64,000 nt of DNA from Candidatus Nucleicultrix amoebiphila FS5 (GTDB taxonomy: Bacteria > Pseudomonadota > Alphaproteobacteria > Caedimonadales > Nucleicultricaceae), in assembly GCF_002117145.1 (NCBI RefSeq), contig NZ_CP008743.1:992001-1056000 (forward strand), given 5' to 3'. Both the position numbers and the translations under genes were made by a program. This document shows, in pieces, positions 50,678 through 59,591 of the stretch. The notes below the pieces were generated by a model that worked only from the letters and a program-made list of their open reading frames with translations, ran no database searches and was not told where the DNA came from. Every line of letters starts with the position of its first letter. Within the stretch, counting starts at the first letter, position 1.

Positions 50678-52504
50678 ATGATTCTTAAAAGTGTTACCAG
50701 AGGCGGACAGCTTAATCTTCATAGCTTAAGAATGCTCAGACAGGTGGTGACTACAGGTCTCTTGGTTTCATTTTTCATTGGAATAGGGAGTTTTGGTTAT
50801 CAAATTTGGAATAAAGTTCCCAAATATGCTTGGGATCAATATTTTCAATATCATAAGGCTTCTATACTCCTAGCGTTTAATTCATCCTCTCGTGCTGAAA
50901 AGCTTATCATTAATTTCTCTGAACCTAATGGGAAACTTCATCGTCGCTATGCTGCAGATATTATGCGCGATCCAAGAATTTTGCTGATACAGCAAAGAAT
51001 CTCCCACGTTGTGTTTCAGTCTGCCAAATTATCTCTCAATATCTCTTTTGGTGTCGTCTGTTTACTCCTAACATTCTGGGCCTTAAGGGGCCTATTCGTG
51101 CATAATAAGAAACATCAAAGAGGATCTCACCTGATCTCTCCAAGAGCTCTTGCAAGGCGCTTACGATGGACATTTCAAGCCTCAGATCTAAGACTTGATA
51201 ACGTTCCTCTTGTGAAGAATAAGGAAATGTCACACATTCTTATCACAGGAACCACCGGTTCTGGGAAAACTAACGCCTTTCACACGCTTCTTCCTCAAAT
51301 TCGAAGGCGCGGTAATAGAGCCATTGTTGTGGATCTCACAGGAGATTTGGTAGCGAAGTATTATCGAGAAGGAAAAGATCTTATTTTGAATCCCTTTGAT
51401 GCAAGATCAGTTCAGTGGGACCTTTGGAAGGATTGCAAAAGTCATACTCATTATGATGCTCTGGCAGAAAGCATTATTCCTGATAAAGGGGGCTCACATG
51501 ATGCTTTTTGGGATGAGGCTGGGAGAACATTGTTTCGTATTGCTGCCCAGAAATTGGAACAACAAGACCTTCGAGATCCCTATCAGCTTTATTCTCTTCT
51601 CACATCTTCAGATATGCGTACGTTTCAATCATTTTTTGAAGGCACTGAGGCATCCTCTTATACGAATAAAGATGGAGAAAAAACTACCCTATCGGTCAGA
51701 GCTAATCTCGCCACACATTTAAGTGGCTTTAAATTCTTAAGTCCCGTGGAAGAAGGGTTTTCCGTAAGAACTTGGATTTCTCAATCCAAAAGTGATGACC
51801 AGTGGTTATTCTTAACAGCGATGCCAGATCAAAGAAAAACTTTAAGGCCTTTGATCTCAGCTTGGCTTGACCTTTCAATCAACGCTTTAATGTCTGAAGC
51901 TCCAGATCCTAAAAGACGTCTATGGTTCATAACAGATGAGCTGCCGGCTCTTCAAAAGCTGCCTTCTCTAAAAACAGGCCTTGCTGAGCTTCGTAAATAT
52001 GGGGGGTGTGTTTTAGCAGGAATTCAAAGCATTCCCCAGTTAGAGGAGATCTATGGTAAGGCAGCCTCTCAAAACATGCTCAATCTTTTTAACACCTTTT
52101 TATTCTTCAGGAATAATGACCCATCAACGACTCTATGGATTTCTAAAGTACTTGGAGAATGTGAGCAGAAGGAGACCCAGGAAAATCTCTCCTATGGAGC
52201 GCATGCTATGAGAGACGGGGTTTCTATCAATCAAATGACCAAAACATCCCCTTTGATCATACCAACCGAAATTGGCGCCCTTAAGGATTTAGAAGCTTAT
52301 TTAAAGCTTCCAGGAGGGTTTCCTATTGTAAAGATGAGGATGAGATATAAGAGTATCTTCTCTATTGCTTCTGTTTTTGTGCTAAATAAGAAATTCAGTT
52401 TGATTAATATTGAGTTTGAAAAACGTGCTCAAAAGATCAGACAAACTGGCCTTTGTGTTAAAAAAACTAAAACTAGAAAAAAATCTATAGAAGAAGTAGC
52501 ATAA
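50678..52504 (+). CDS. traD: type IV coupling protein TraD
   Basis: 608 residues. Two N-terminal membrane helices (~20-42, ~130-150), then the ATPase with Walker A GTTGSGKTNAF near 192, VVDLTGD, Walker B-like LWFITDELPAL and GIQSIPQLEEIYG, of the F-type TraD/TraG family. It brings the relaxase-DNA complex to the channel. The basic C-terminus (KKTKTRKKS) is shorter than in F TraD. AAAGG ribosome site. Confidence 0.9.
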   Translation: MILKSVTRGGQLNLHSLRMLRQVVTTGLLVSFFIGIGSFGYQIWNKVPKYAWDQYFQYHKASILLAFNSSSRAEKLIINFSEPNGKLHRRYAADIMRDPRILLIQQRISHVVFQSAKLSLNISFGVVCLLLTFWALRGLFVHNKKHQRGSHLISPRALARRLRWTFQASDLRLDNVPLVKNKEMSHILITGTTGSGKTNAFHTLLPQIRRRGNRAIVVDLTGDLVAKYYREGKDLILNPFDARSVQWDLWKDCKSHTHYDALAESIIPDKGGSHDAFWDEAGRTLFRIAAQKLEQQDLRDPYQLYSLLTSSDMRTFQSFFEGTEASSYTNKDGEKTTLSVRANLATHLSGFKFLSPVEEGFSVRTWISQSKSDDQWLFLTAMPDQRKTLRPLISAWLDLSINALMSEAPDPKRRLWFITDELPALQKLPSLKTGLAELRKYGGCVLAGIQSIPQLEEIYGKAASQNMLNLFNTFLFFRNNDPSTTLWISKVLGECEQKETQENLSYGAHAMRDGVSINQMTKTSPLIIPTEIGALKDLEAYLKLPGGFPIVKMRMRYKSIFSIASVFVLNKKFSLINIEFEKRAQKIRQTGLCVKKTKTRKKSIEEVA

Positions 52505-52577
52505 GCTTATGCCTCCTAAATTAAAGAAACCCTACAGCTAAATGATGAGTCTTAAGATTTTAAAAAGTATATGATTT

Positions 52578-53609
52578 ATGAATAATGATCTCCTCTCTAA
52601 TGATTATAAAGACCTGCTCAAAACCCTAAAAGAGAAGGTTGCTACAAGTCGTTACAGAGCAGCACTCAGCGTTAATTCTGAAATGATCAATCTTTATCAT
52701 TATATAGGCAGCGAAATTATTAGTGGCCAAAAGAAGTACGGTTGGGGGGCTAAAGTTATTGATCGATTAAGTAAAGATCTTCGAAGAGAATTCCCTGATA
52801 TGAAGGGGTTTAGTCCCACAAACCTTAAGTATATGAAGCTATTTTCTGAAAGTTTTTCTAAGGATGAGATTAGTCAGCAGGCTGCTGACCAATTGCCATG
52901 GTTTCATATAATAACTATTTTGGTTGAGGTGAAAAACCCCCTTGAACGTAGATTTTACATTCAAAAAGCCAGAGAACATGGGTGGTCACGTAATGTATTA
53001 TCTATGCAGATTGAAACTAACCTTTTTAAACGTGAGGGAAAAGCGATTACCAATTTTAATGAGAAACTTCCCTCTCCAAAATCTGAGCTTGCTCAATCCA
53101 TTCTAAAGAATCCTTATTTGTTTGATTTTTTAAGTTTAGGGCAAGATGCACATGAAAGAGAAATTGAGAAGGGTTTAATTGACCATATTGAGAAATTTCT
53201 TCTGGAGCTTGGTGAAGGTTTTGCATTTTTGGGAAGGCAGTATCATCTTCAAATTGAAGAGCAGGATTTTTATATAGATTTGCTTTTTTATCACATAAGA
53301 CTTCGTTCCTTTGTAGTAATTGAACTCAAATCCGGCAAATTTAAACCTGAGTATGCAGGTAAGATGAATTTTTATCTTTCGGCAGTGGATGATTTACTGC
53401 GCCAGCCTGGTGATAATCCTTCAATAGGGCTTGTTCTGTGTAGGTCCAAAGTTGGTGTAGTTGCTGAATATGCTTTACGGGATATGACTAAACCAATAGG
53501 TCTTGCCGAATACCGTCTGACAGAGAGTTTACCTGAAAATTTAAAAACAGTCTTACCTACGATTGAAGAGCTTGAAAATGAACTTGCAAAGGAGTTTGTT
53601 GATCCATAA
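52578..53609 (+). CDS. YhcG/DUF1016 family PDDEXK nuclease
   Basis: 343 residues. The N-terminal DUF1016 part (YHYIGSEIISGQKKYGWGAKVIDRLSKDLRREFPDMKGFSPTNLKYM, PWFHIITIL) is DNA-binding-like; the C-terminal nuclease core shows FYIDLLFYHIRLRSFVVIELKSGKFKPEYAGKMNFYLSAVDD, where Asp, Glu and Lys of the D-x(n)-E-x-K centre are visible. The family is widespread in mobile elements and near restriction or toxin genes; the cellular target is not established. Cargo of the conjugative element, 73 bases after traD. Confidence 0.88.
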   Translation: MNNDLLSNDYKDLLKTLKEKVATSRYRAALSVNSEMINLYHYIGSEIISGQKKYGWGAKVIDRLSKDLRREFPDMKGFSPTNLKYMKLFSESFSKDEISQQAADQLPWFHIITILVEVKNPLERRFYIQKAREHGWSRNVLSMQIETNLFKREGKAITNFNEKLPSPKSELAQSILKNPYLFDFLSLGQDAHEREIEKGLIDHIEKFLLELGEGFAFLGRQYHLQIEEQDFYIDLLFYHIRLRSFVVIELKSGKFKPEYAGKMNFYLSAVDDLLRQPGDNPSIGLVLCRSKVGVVAEYALRDMTKPIGLAEYRLTESLPENLKTVLPTIEELENELAKEFVDP

Positions 53610-53645
53610 ATCTTTTCCAATAATTTATGTGTCTGATAGCAATTA

Positions 53646-54047
53646 ATGAGAAAAACATATAAAAATTTAAGCGAGATAGAAAACCTTTCAGCCAGTGAAA
53701 GAGATCATCTTTCTCTATTAAGCCGTGAACTTAATTCACTCTATGAAAAACGGCAAAAGCGACAGAAAAGAAAAGCTTATTTATGGTTAGGAACCTTACC
53801 TCTCTTATTGGTTATATTTGACTATATTAATAAAACTGGATTTATCAGTGAAACAACTTTTCTATTTGGCGCTTTTGGATTATCAATCTTCTTTATCAGT
53901 GGAATAGTTTGTCCCATTATTCTGACTAGAGATTATTTTGATGAAAAAAGAGAATCCAAAAAATGGTGGACTCTTCATCAAGAAGTACAATCTCAGGGAT
54001 ATATATATTTTGAAGATTCAAAAGAATGGTGGATCAAGGACAATTAA
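53646..54047 (+). CDS. small two-helix membrane protein
   Basis: 133 residues. A charged coiled N-terminus (LSLLSRELNSLYEKRQKRQKRKA), two adjacent helices (LWLGTLPLLLVIFDYI; FLFGAFGLSIFFISGIVCPIIL) and a Trp-rich polar tail (KKWWTLHQEV, EWWIKDN). No family recognised. It lies 36 bases after the YhcG-type nuclease gene and converges with the protease gene; a membrane partner for either is possible. Confidence 0.5.
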   Translation: MRKTYKNLSEIENLSASERDHLSLLSRELNSLYEKRQKRQKRKAYLWLGTLPLLLVIFDYINKTGFISETTFLFGAFGLSIFFISGIVCPIILTRDYFDEKRESKKWWTLHQEVQSQGYIYFEDSKEWWIKDN

Positions 54048-54169
54048 TTGTTAGGTGCGCCCATTTTTTAGACAAGAATTTACCTCAATGAGTAAGCCCT
54101 TCTTTTTTGAACCACTTTAGTCCTCCAGTCACTAACTTTTTCTCCATCAATTTTAGTATAGTGACGGTG

Positions 54170-54853
54170 TTATGATGTTAGTTTATATCCAATTGGGTTA
54201 GACGTAATTATATCAACTGCGTGCTTAATTCCGTATGAAATAATAATTCCAGTATTGTACTTATACACTAGAGGCACTTCATTCTCACCTTGAAAAATGG
54301 ACTCCTCCGTTGATTTATATCCAGATATTACCGAAGCTACTTTAAAATCACTCTTGTTGTATTCTTTAAAGATTATCGGTCCGCCAGAAAAACCTGGATT
54401 GTTATGGCCATCTAAATAAAATATTTGTGTTCCATCCTCCAAAAATTGCATACAAGAAACTATTGCTTTTTTTACAAATGGAAGTGGGAAGTCTCTGTTT
54501 AATTTTCCTATATTTCCCTGCATTCCATAAGGAAATCCTAGAAAATAGACATCTTGACCATACCCCATGTTAGCAGAGCTTGCTTCTAATAGGAAATTTG
54601 GTGATAATTGAATCTCAGCTTTTAAAATGGAAATATCGATATCGCCATTGCAATGCCCTACTAAAGTTAATTGAATATCTTTCCAAAAATTTTCATGGAA
54701 GATTTTCATTGAAGAGCTACCGTCCCATTTTTCCAGAAGATGCTTTGCGGTAATTACATACTGCCGGTCATCAACATCAATAGTAAAACATGTACCTATT
54801 TGATCGCCGCATAGTATGTTAAAAACTCTATGAAGTACGTTACTTGTGATCAT
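54170..54853 (-). CDS. trypsin-like serine protease
   Basis: 227 residues with a chymotrypsin-fold core and no signal peptide, so probably cytosolic. Catalytic residues can be placed: His38 (YVITAKHLL), Asp71 or Asp73 (DIDISIL) and Ser156 in NPGFSGGPI. The VYFLGFPYG segment is typical of Trypsin_2-type members. Cytosolic proteases of this kind occur as effectors in bacterial defence modules; here it is next to a nuclease and a membrane protein in the element's cargo zone. Role is inference. Confidence 0.75.
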   Translation of the reverse strand: MITSNVLHRVFNILCGDQIGTCFTIDVDDRQYVITAKHLLEKWDGSSSMKIFHENFWKDIQLTLVGHCNGDIDISILKAEIQLSPNFLLEASSANMGYGQDVYFLGFPYGMQGNIGKLNRDFPLPFVKKAIVSCMQFLEDGTQIFYLDGHNNPGFSGGPIIFKEYNKSDFKVASVISGYKSTEESIFQGENEVPLVYKYNTGIIISYGIKHAVDIITSNPIGYKLTS

Positions 54854-54877
54854 TTATCTTCTCTCTATTGCCTATGA

Positions 54878-57800
54878 TTAAAGCTCTAACCCTCTATCCT
54901 TACAAAATCCCTTCTGAGCTTCTTTAAGCGCATATTTCGTAGCACTTTCTGCATCCTTTTGAATCTCATGGACTCTCACTTTGTTAGGTTCTTCCTTATT
55001 ATAGAACACTTCTTTCAGCCAAACCTCAGCTTCACTTCTTCTTATATACTCTATCGATCGCTCAGCTTTATAAGGCGTCAGATCTTTATAGGTTTGTTTA
55101 AGGGTTTCCTGGCGTTCCTCAAGGTAGCTGCCCAGCTTGATATAAACCTCAATGGTTTTGTCATCGGGAGTTTTTCCTAAGCTCTCGTGCGCCCTCTGGA
55201 TTTCATTGGCAACACGTGTAGCTACAAAAGGAGAGAGGTTTTTTTCTTGGACCAATTGATCTGCAAGGTGCTTTTGACTCTGCTGATACTGCTGGAGTTC
55301 AACGGAAGCTGGTTTCATAAACTTCTGGGGATTCTTCACATCGCCATTCTGACGGAACTCTTCCTCAAACATTCGTCCTTCAATACGCGCAAGACGCTCT
55401 GCATAGAGAGTGGCTCTTAAGTAATCTTCTTTGACAAGATCCTGCTTTTTATCGAGGTTTTCTAACATCTCGGCTTTGATTGTTTCACTGCGACCTAATT
55501 CAAATCGTACCCGAGTAGAGAGAACTTTGACATCTCCCAACGTTGGCTCTCTATGTTCATAATGCTTGAGATGGAAGAGATATTCCCCTGTCCTAGAAGC
55601 TTGCTTTTCCAGGAACTTCTTTTCATCCCCATCTGGGAAGCGGTTATGCTTTTCTTTAAAGAGTCCATAAAGCCTTCTTTCAAGAAGTTGACTGACCTCC
55701 TCAAACTTCTTCTCCTCTATAGGAAAGAGAGGATCTTGAGGGGCTACCCGATGGATTTTGGTCTCCTGAGTCCTTTCAAACTTATAGAAATCTTCATTCC
55801 TATGGAAATGGTCCTTCACTTTTGTTTTAATATCTTTGAGCGCTTCCTGTATAGCTTGAGTAAGAGAAAGGGATTTGTCCCTTTCTCTTACCTCTTCTAA
55901 GGTGAGGTATTTTAAACTGGCTTCTTTGCCATGGTCACGGCCCATCTGTTGAATGAGATGGTCTAAAGTGGGCGTCTCTGTTTGGGAGATAAAGACTTTC
56001 AGGTCTTTGGTTTGCCGGGTCAAAGACACATAACTGTTATTGAGGTTGGTTGCCTTATCATGAAGCACATAAATGTTGGGGAGGGTAGATCCTTGGGCTT
56101 TATAAATGGTGCCCGCATAGCCATGGCGTAACCCAATATAAGTTTCAGGATTAAAGGTGACTTCCTGTCCATTATCTTGAAGGATCGTACAAGCGGTCTC
56201 GGTGATCTTTTTAATAGCCCCGAAGTTGCCATTGAAGAGATTCTGGGTTTTATCCGTCTCGGTGAGTTGAATGCGATCCCCTTCCGCAAACCTTTGAGGA
56301 CCTCTTTTTGTCATGATCTCATAGTCATGATCTCCCAGCTCTCCTCGGGCGCGTCGAATGTCTCTCACTGCGCAATTCAGAGCATCTACATCCACGTTTC
56401 TTTGGGCGAGGATAAGTTTGTTGATGTGAGGATCATCAGCATGATCTTTAGACCAGGCATTAATCAGAGCAGCACAAGAGGTTTCTTTAGTCCCTGAGAA
56501 GAAGATTCGTTCGTGGTCATTTAATATATGAACAGCTTCTTTCACTTCGCCACGGGAGAGAGATTCAGATACTGCTCTCTGCCAATCGATCTCTTGGCGT
56601 CTTACATCAGTAATCTCAACGGAGCAAAACTTCTCTACCAGAACCTCAAACATCCCACCTTTTTGAATACTGGAGAGCTGACGACTATCTCCTACAAGAA
56701 GCACCTTAGATCCTGCTCGTTTGGCACCGTTAAAAAGTTCTATCTGCAGCTCTGTAGAAAGCATGGCTGCTTCATCCACAATCAGGAGCGTTTTCTCATC
56801 AATGGTATTTCTCTGGTTCTTAGAGGCAAACAAAAAAGCATGGCAAGTGGTGGCCTCCCTAAAACCATCCTCCAGCATATCTTGAGCCACCTTATGGGTG
56901 GGAGCTAAACCAATTACCCGATAACCTGAAGCTTCATGAACTTCTCTGATAGGCCTTAAGACATAACTTTTGCCAACACCGGCGCGTCCCTGGATAATAC
57001 TTAGATTATGGGGAATCTGTGTTACACAATCATAAGCTGCTTGTTGTTCTAAGGAGAGGATGTATTTCTCTGTTACCTGGTTTCTCACTGAATCCAAAAG
57101 AGGAACACTCTCTTGCTTATGAAGGGATGTTGCAAAGCGCAGGAGCTTTTCTTCTAAGGTCCGTGTTTCTTTTAAAGTATAAAGCCCAGTCTCTTCCCCT
57201 GTTGAGGAATCATAAAGAGTTATCAGATTCTTGTCACTCAAGACCCCTTTAAGTAAGATGGCCTGATCTGCCCGTGGAACATGTTTGAAGATAAACCGTT
57301 CGATGTCTTGTTTGGATAGTACGGCCTTGTTCTTCCCCAGAGCTTCTAAAATAACTGCTGGATCTTTAGCCAAGGCTTCATTGGTCTCTTTAATGAGCTC
57401 TGATCTCTTCAAAGCATCATTCATATGGTGGCGCATACGTACAGGACCCAGATGCTCTTGGGGAACAATACCAATGGGATCCACCCTTAAGTCCAAGCCC
57501 TTTTCCTTAAAGTAGGCGTTTTGGATATCTCTGACCTTCTCTCCCACCAGCTCTGCTTCGGTGACGAAACCTTTGCGAATCGTTGGATCGGTGTCTCTGG
57601 CCTTATAAGCATTTAAAGACTTGCCATCTTCAGAAAAACGCCTGGTGGTGGCTAACATATGGACATGCCAGTTTTTGTCTTCATCATGCGGCGCATGGAT
57701 ATCGATTTGAACAGCAAGGCCTTTCGATAAGAAAAATTCTTTGGCGATCCTATGAGAGAGCTCTATACGGTCTTCGAGGCGAATCTCTTTGTCATCAGGA

Positions 57801-58075
57801 AGGGCAACCACTGCTTCCTTGGCCACTTGGCTGTCTACGCGTCTTTCAGCATGCTCTGCTGCATTCCAAAGAACAGAGCTATTCTTGAACTTAAGATCAG
57901 CCCCTTCCGGTAATAAGATCTCATGATAGACGTTGTCCCGTTTATGTTGAAAGTGGAACACTTCTCCTGTGCGTTCACACCTAATCTGCGCGCGCTCATT
58001 ATAAGCGGCCTTCCGGCAGCCATTAGCGCCGGTACTCCTTGATACATACTGAACTCTTGCAAACTGGATGGCCAT
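54878..58075 (-). CDS. traA: Ti-type TraA relaxase-helicase (MobQ)
   Basis: 1065 residues. The N-terminal MobA/MobL relaxase has the nicking Tyr25 (AAYNER) and the metal-binding histidines NWHVHM near 135. The middle is a RecD-like helicase: Walker A IIQGRAGVGKS near 363, Walker B LLIVDEAAMLS, VGDSRQL, and a C-terminal GYAGTIYKAQGST motif. The ~350-residue tail is helical and charged, likely for channel recruitment. It nicks oriT and pilots the strand. Pairing a Ti-type relaxase with an F-type channel is the hallmark of RAGE elements. Divergent from the accessory gene at 58251. Confidence 0.92.
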   Translation of the reverse strand: MAIQFARVQYVSRSTGANGCRKAAYNERAQIRCERTGEVFHFQHKRDNVYHEILLPEGADLKFKNSSVLWNAAEHAERRVDSQVAKEAVVALPDDKEIRLEDRIELSHRIAKEFFLSKGLAVQIDIHAPHDEDKNWHVHMLATTRRFSEDGKSLNAYKARDTDPTIRKGFVTEAELVGEKVRDIQNAYFKEKGLDLRVDPIGIVPQEHLGPVRMRHHMNDALKRSELIKETNEALAKDPAVILEALGKNKAVLSKQDIERFIFKHVPRADQAILLKGVLSDKNLITLYDSSTGEETGLYTLKETRTLEEKLLRFATSLHKQESVPLLDSVRNQVTEKYILSLEQQAAYDCVTQIPHNLSIIQGRAGVGKSYVLRPIREVHEASGYRVIGLAPTHKVAQDMLEDGFREATTCHAFLFASKNQRNTIDEKTLLIVDEAAMLSTELQIELFNGAKRAGSKVLLVGDSRQLSSIQKGGMFEVLVEKFCSVEITDVRRQEIDWQRAVSESLSRGEVKEAVHILNDHERIFFSGTKETSCAALINAWSKDHADDPHINKLILAQRNVDVDALNCAVRDIRRARGELGDHDYEIMTKRGPQRFAEGDRIQLTETDKTQNLFNGNFGAIKKITETACTILQDNGQEVTFNPETYIGLRHGYAGTIYKAQGSTLPNIYVLHDKATNLNNSYVSLTRQTKDLKVFISQTETPTLDHLIQQMGRDHGKEASLKYLTLEEVRERDKSLSLTQAIQEALKDIKTKVKDHFHRNEDFYKFERTQETKIHRVAPQDPLFPIEEKKFEEVSQLLERRLYGLFKEKHNRFPDGDEKKFLEKQASRTGEYLFHLKHYEHREPTLGDVKVLSTRVRFELGRSETIKAEMLENLDKKQDLVKEDYLRATLYAERLARIEGRMFEEEFRQNGDVKNPQKFMKPASVELQQYQQSQKHLADQLVQEKNLSPFVATRVANEIQRAHESLGKTPDDKTIEVYIKLGSYLEERQETLKQTYKDLTPYKAERSIEYIRRSEAEVWLKEVFYNKEEPNKVRVHEIQKDAESATKYALKEAQKGFCKDRGLEL

Positions 58076-58250
58076 TTTTATTTAAGCCTTTTTAATTTTG
58101 AAATTACCATAACAAATAAGCGCATTGGTATCAATGCATATTGCGTATGCAGTAAATTTATCAATTCACTTCATAACGCCTTGTGGCGATTTTATTCCTC
58201 TGGTATTTTAATTCTTATAACAATAAAGGCTTTTTCAGGTGAGGTAGCTA
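58076..58250. other. putative origin of transfer (oriT)
   Basis: The 175-base gap between divergent relaxase and accessory genes, the place of oriT in Ti-type systems. ATAAGCGCA (58116-58124) resembles the ATAAGTGCGCCCT nick core of MobQ origins. It is followed at once by an inverted repeat GCATTG-GTAT-CAATGC (58122-58137), another TGCATA-TTGCG-TATGCA (58135-58151), and CGCC-TTGT-GGCG near 58172-58183. Such nested repeats next to the nick core are typical. Confidence 0.6.
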
Positions 58251-58724
58251 ATGACAAAATCCAATCTCCTTGAGCGTAAAAAGCAAGCGCTCGAGTTCAA
58301 GAAAAATAGGCTTAAACAACTCGAGTCCCATGTAAAACTCATGGAGCGAAAATCCAGAACAAGAAGGCTAATCGAACTCGGCGGACTTGTCGCAAAAGCT
58401 GGCTTAGAAGAATGGGATACTAATGCGCTCTATGGCGCCTTTCTTGAAATCAAAGAAAGTGCTGAAGATGTAAAGACCGTTAAAGCCTGGGCTCATAAAG
58501 GTGGCGCTGCCTTTGCACGAAAAAACACCAACAAATCCCCCGTCATCGTTAAGTTTGAATCCAAACCCGATGAAGAAACCAGAACAAAGATCCGTGAACT
58601 GGGATTGAAATGGAATGCCCTTAGAGGCGAGTGGCAGGGGTATATAGAGTTAAGAGTTCTGAAAGAGGTTCTTCAAAAGGAAGATGTTCAAGTTTTAGAG
58701 ATCAATGAACAAGAGGCTGTTTAG
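58251..58724 (+). CDS. traD: Ti-type TraD relaxosome accessory protein
   Basis: 157 residues. A basic helical N-terminus (LLERKKQALEFKKNRLKQLESHVKLMERKSRTRRLIELGGLVAKAGL) matches the small Ti-type TraD family beside oriT; the C-terminal part (KFESKPDEETRTKIRELGLKWNALRGEWQGY) is a separate small domain. It probably binds oriT with the relaxase. Not the coupling protein of the same name at 50678. A weak AAGAGC/GCTCTT hairpin (58733-58754) follows. Confidence 0.8.
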   Translation: MTKSNLLERKKQALEFKKNRLKQLESHVKLMERKSRTRRLIELGGLVAKAGLEEWDTNALYGAFLEIKESAEDVKTVKAWAHKGGAAFARKNTNKSPVIVKFESKPDEETRTKIRELGLKWNALRGEWQGYIELRVLKEVLQKEDVQVLEINEQEAV

Positions 58725-58765
58725 GAAAAGAAAAGAGCCCCTGAGTGAGCTCTTCTGCTTTAAAC

Positions 58766-59020
58766 TTACCGCTCAGAAAAGGGGGAGGGTAAGATCGCCT
58801 TAAAGGGACGTACGGTAGTTCCTTGCATTGCATTTCCTGCTATGGCTAAGCCATTCGCACTGATGACTTGGGCAACAAAATCTACTTTCCAACCATCAAG
58901 GTTAGCGCCAGCTTTTTCCAAACGCTCTTGAAAAGAAAGGGGGCTTTCTATGACACATGGAATCTCATTGTTCTCTTCCGCATCCTCTGCACCTCCTATT
59001 ATGGCATCAAGACTTGGTTT
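58766..59020 (-). pseudogene. C-terminal fragment of an unidentified gene
   Basis: Minus-strand frame reading LDAIIGGAEDAEENNEI, PCVIESPLSFQERLEKAG, NLDGWKVDFVAQVISANGLAIAGNAMQG and a stop at 58766; this has good protein composition. Upstream of about 59020 the frame becomes improbable (cysteine/histidine/phenylalanine-rich) and overlaps a better plus-strand frame, and no start with a ribosome site is evident. I take it as the truncated 3' end of a gene cut at the element boundary. Confidence 0.4.
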
Positions 59021-59029
59021 CAAGAGCGT

Positions 59030-59227
59030 TATGATATGCAGATAGCCCTGCACAGTGAAATGAGGCAAAAGATGAGAGAACAGACAGGAAATATGGGGGC
59101 TACGGAAAAAAGTCCAGGCAAGAATATGTACAATGTGGAACACTTACAAAACATGGGAAATCAACAGAGCATGAAACAGATGCAGCAGAAAGGTTCTGAT
59201 AAGGGGCAGAACGTTCCTCAGCAATAA
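59030..59227 (+). pseudogene. C-terminal fragment of a Met/Gln-rich protein
   Basis: Plus-strand frame reading ALHSEMRQKMREQTGNMG, VEHLQNMGNQQ, MKQMQQKGSDKGQNVPQQ and a stop at 59227. The Met/Gln/His-rich tail, just ahead of CusA remnants, could be the end of a metal-efflux partner protein, but no conserved motif proves it. Upstream of 59030 the frame is antisense to another fragment, so the two meet at a junction. Confidence 0.3.
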
Positions 59228-59349
59228 TCCCTAAGTTGCGTATTTACAAGATTTGTATTCTTCTACCAAAGCAATTTCCTCATTCCTTTTCATTGCTGAC
59301 CTCGGTTGCAGGTTGTCCGTGTGGAGCGCACATGATAAAGTTTTGATAT

Positions 59350-59529
59350 TAAAAGTAGAATGGATGCTAGAAAGTATCCTAGTGGGATTACTCCCTATCA
59401 TGCATGCTCCTAGGTGGAACAGGGTCAGAAGTCATGCGACGCATTGCAGCGCCAATGATCGGGGGAATGGTTAGTGTTACAATCCTGTCATTAATCATTA
59501 TTCCAGCTGTTTATCTTTTGTGGAAGTAA
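59350..59529 (+). pseudogene. relic of CusA-type RND efflux pump C-terminus (copy 1)
   Basis: One frame reads [16 protein letters not shown]; after a frameshift near 59400-59415 another reads [20 protein letters not shown], then [10 protein letters not shown] and a stop at 59529. These are consecutive pieces of the final membrane segment of heavy-metal RND pumps (GLLPIM...[16 protein letters not shown]). The rest of the ~1000-residue gene is gone. Confidence 0.75.
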
Positions 59530-59591
59530 AGAGGATGCTCGTATCAGTGAGGGATTAATTAAGTAAAAATAATCTGATTGAGAAATAATAT

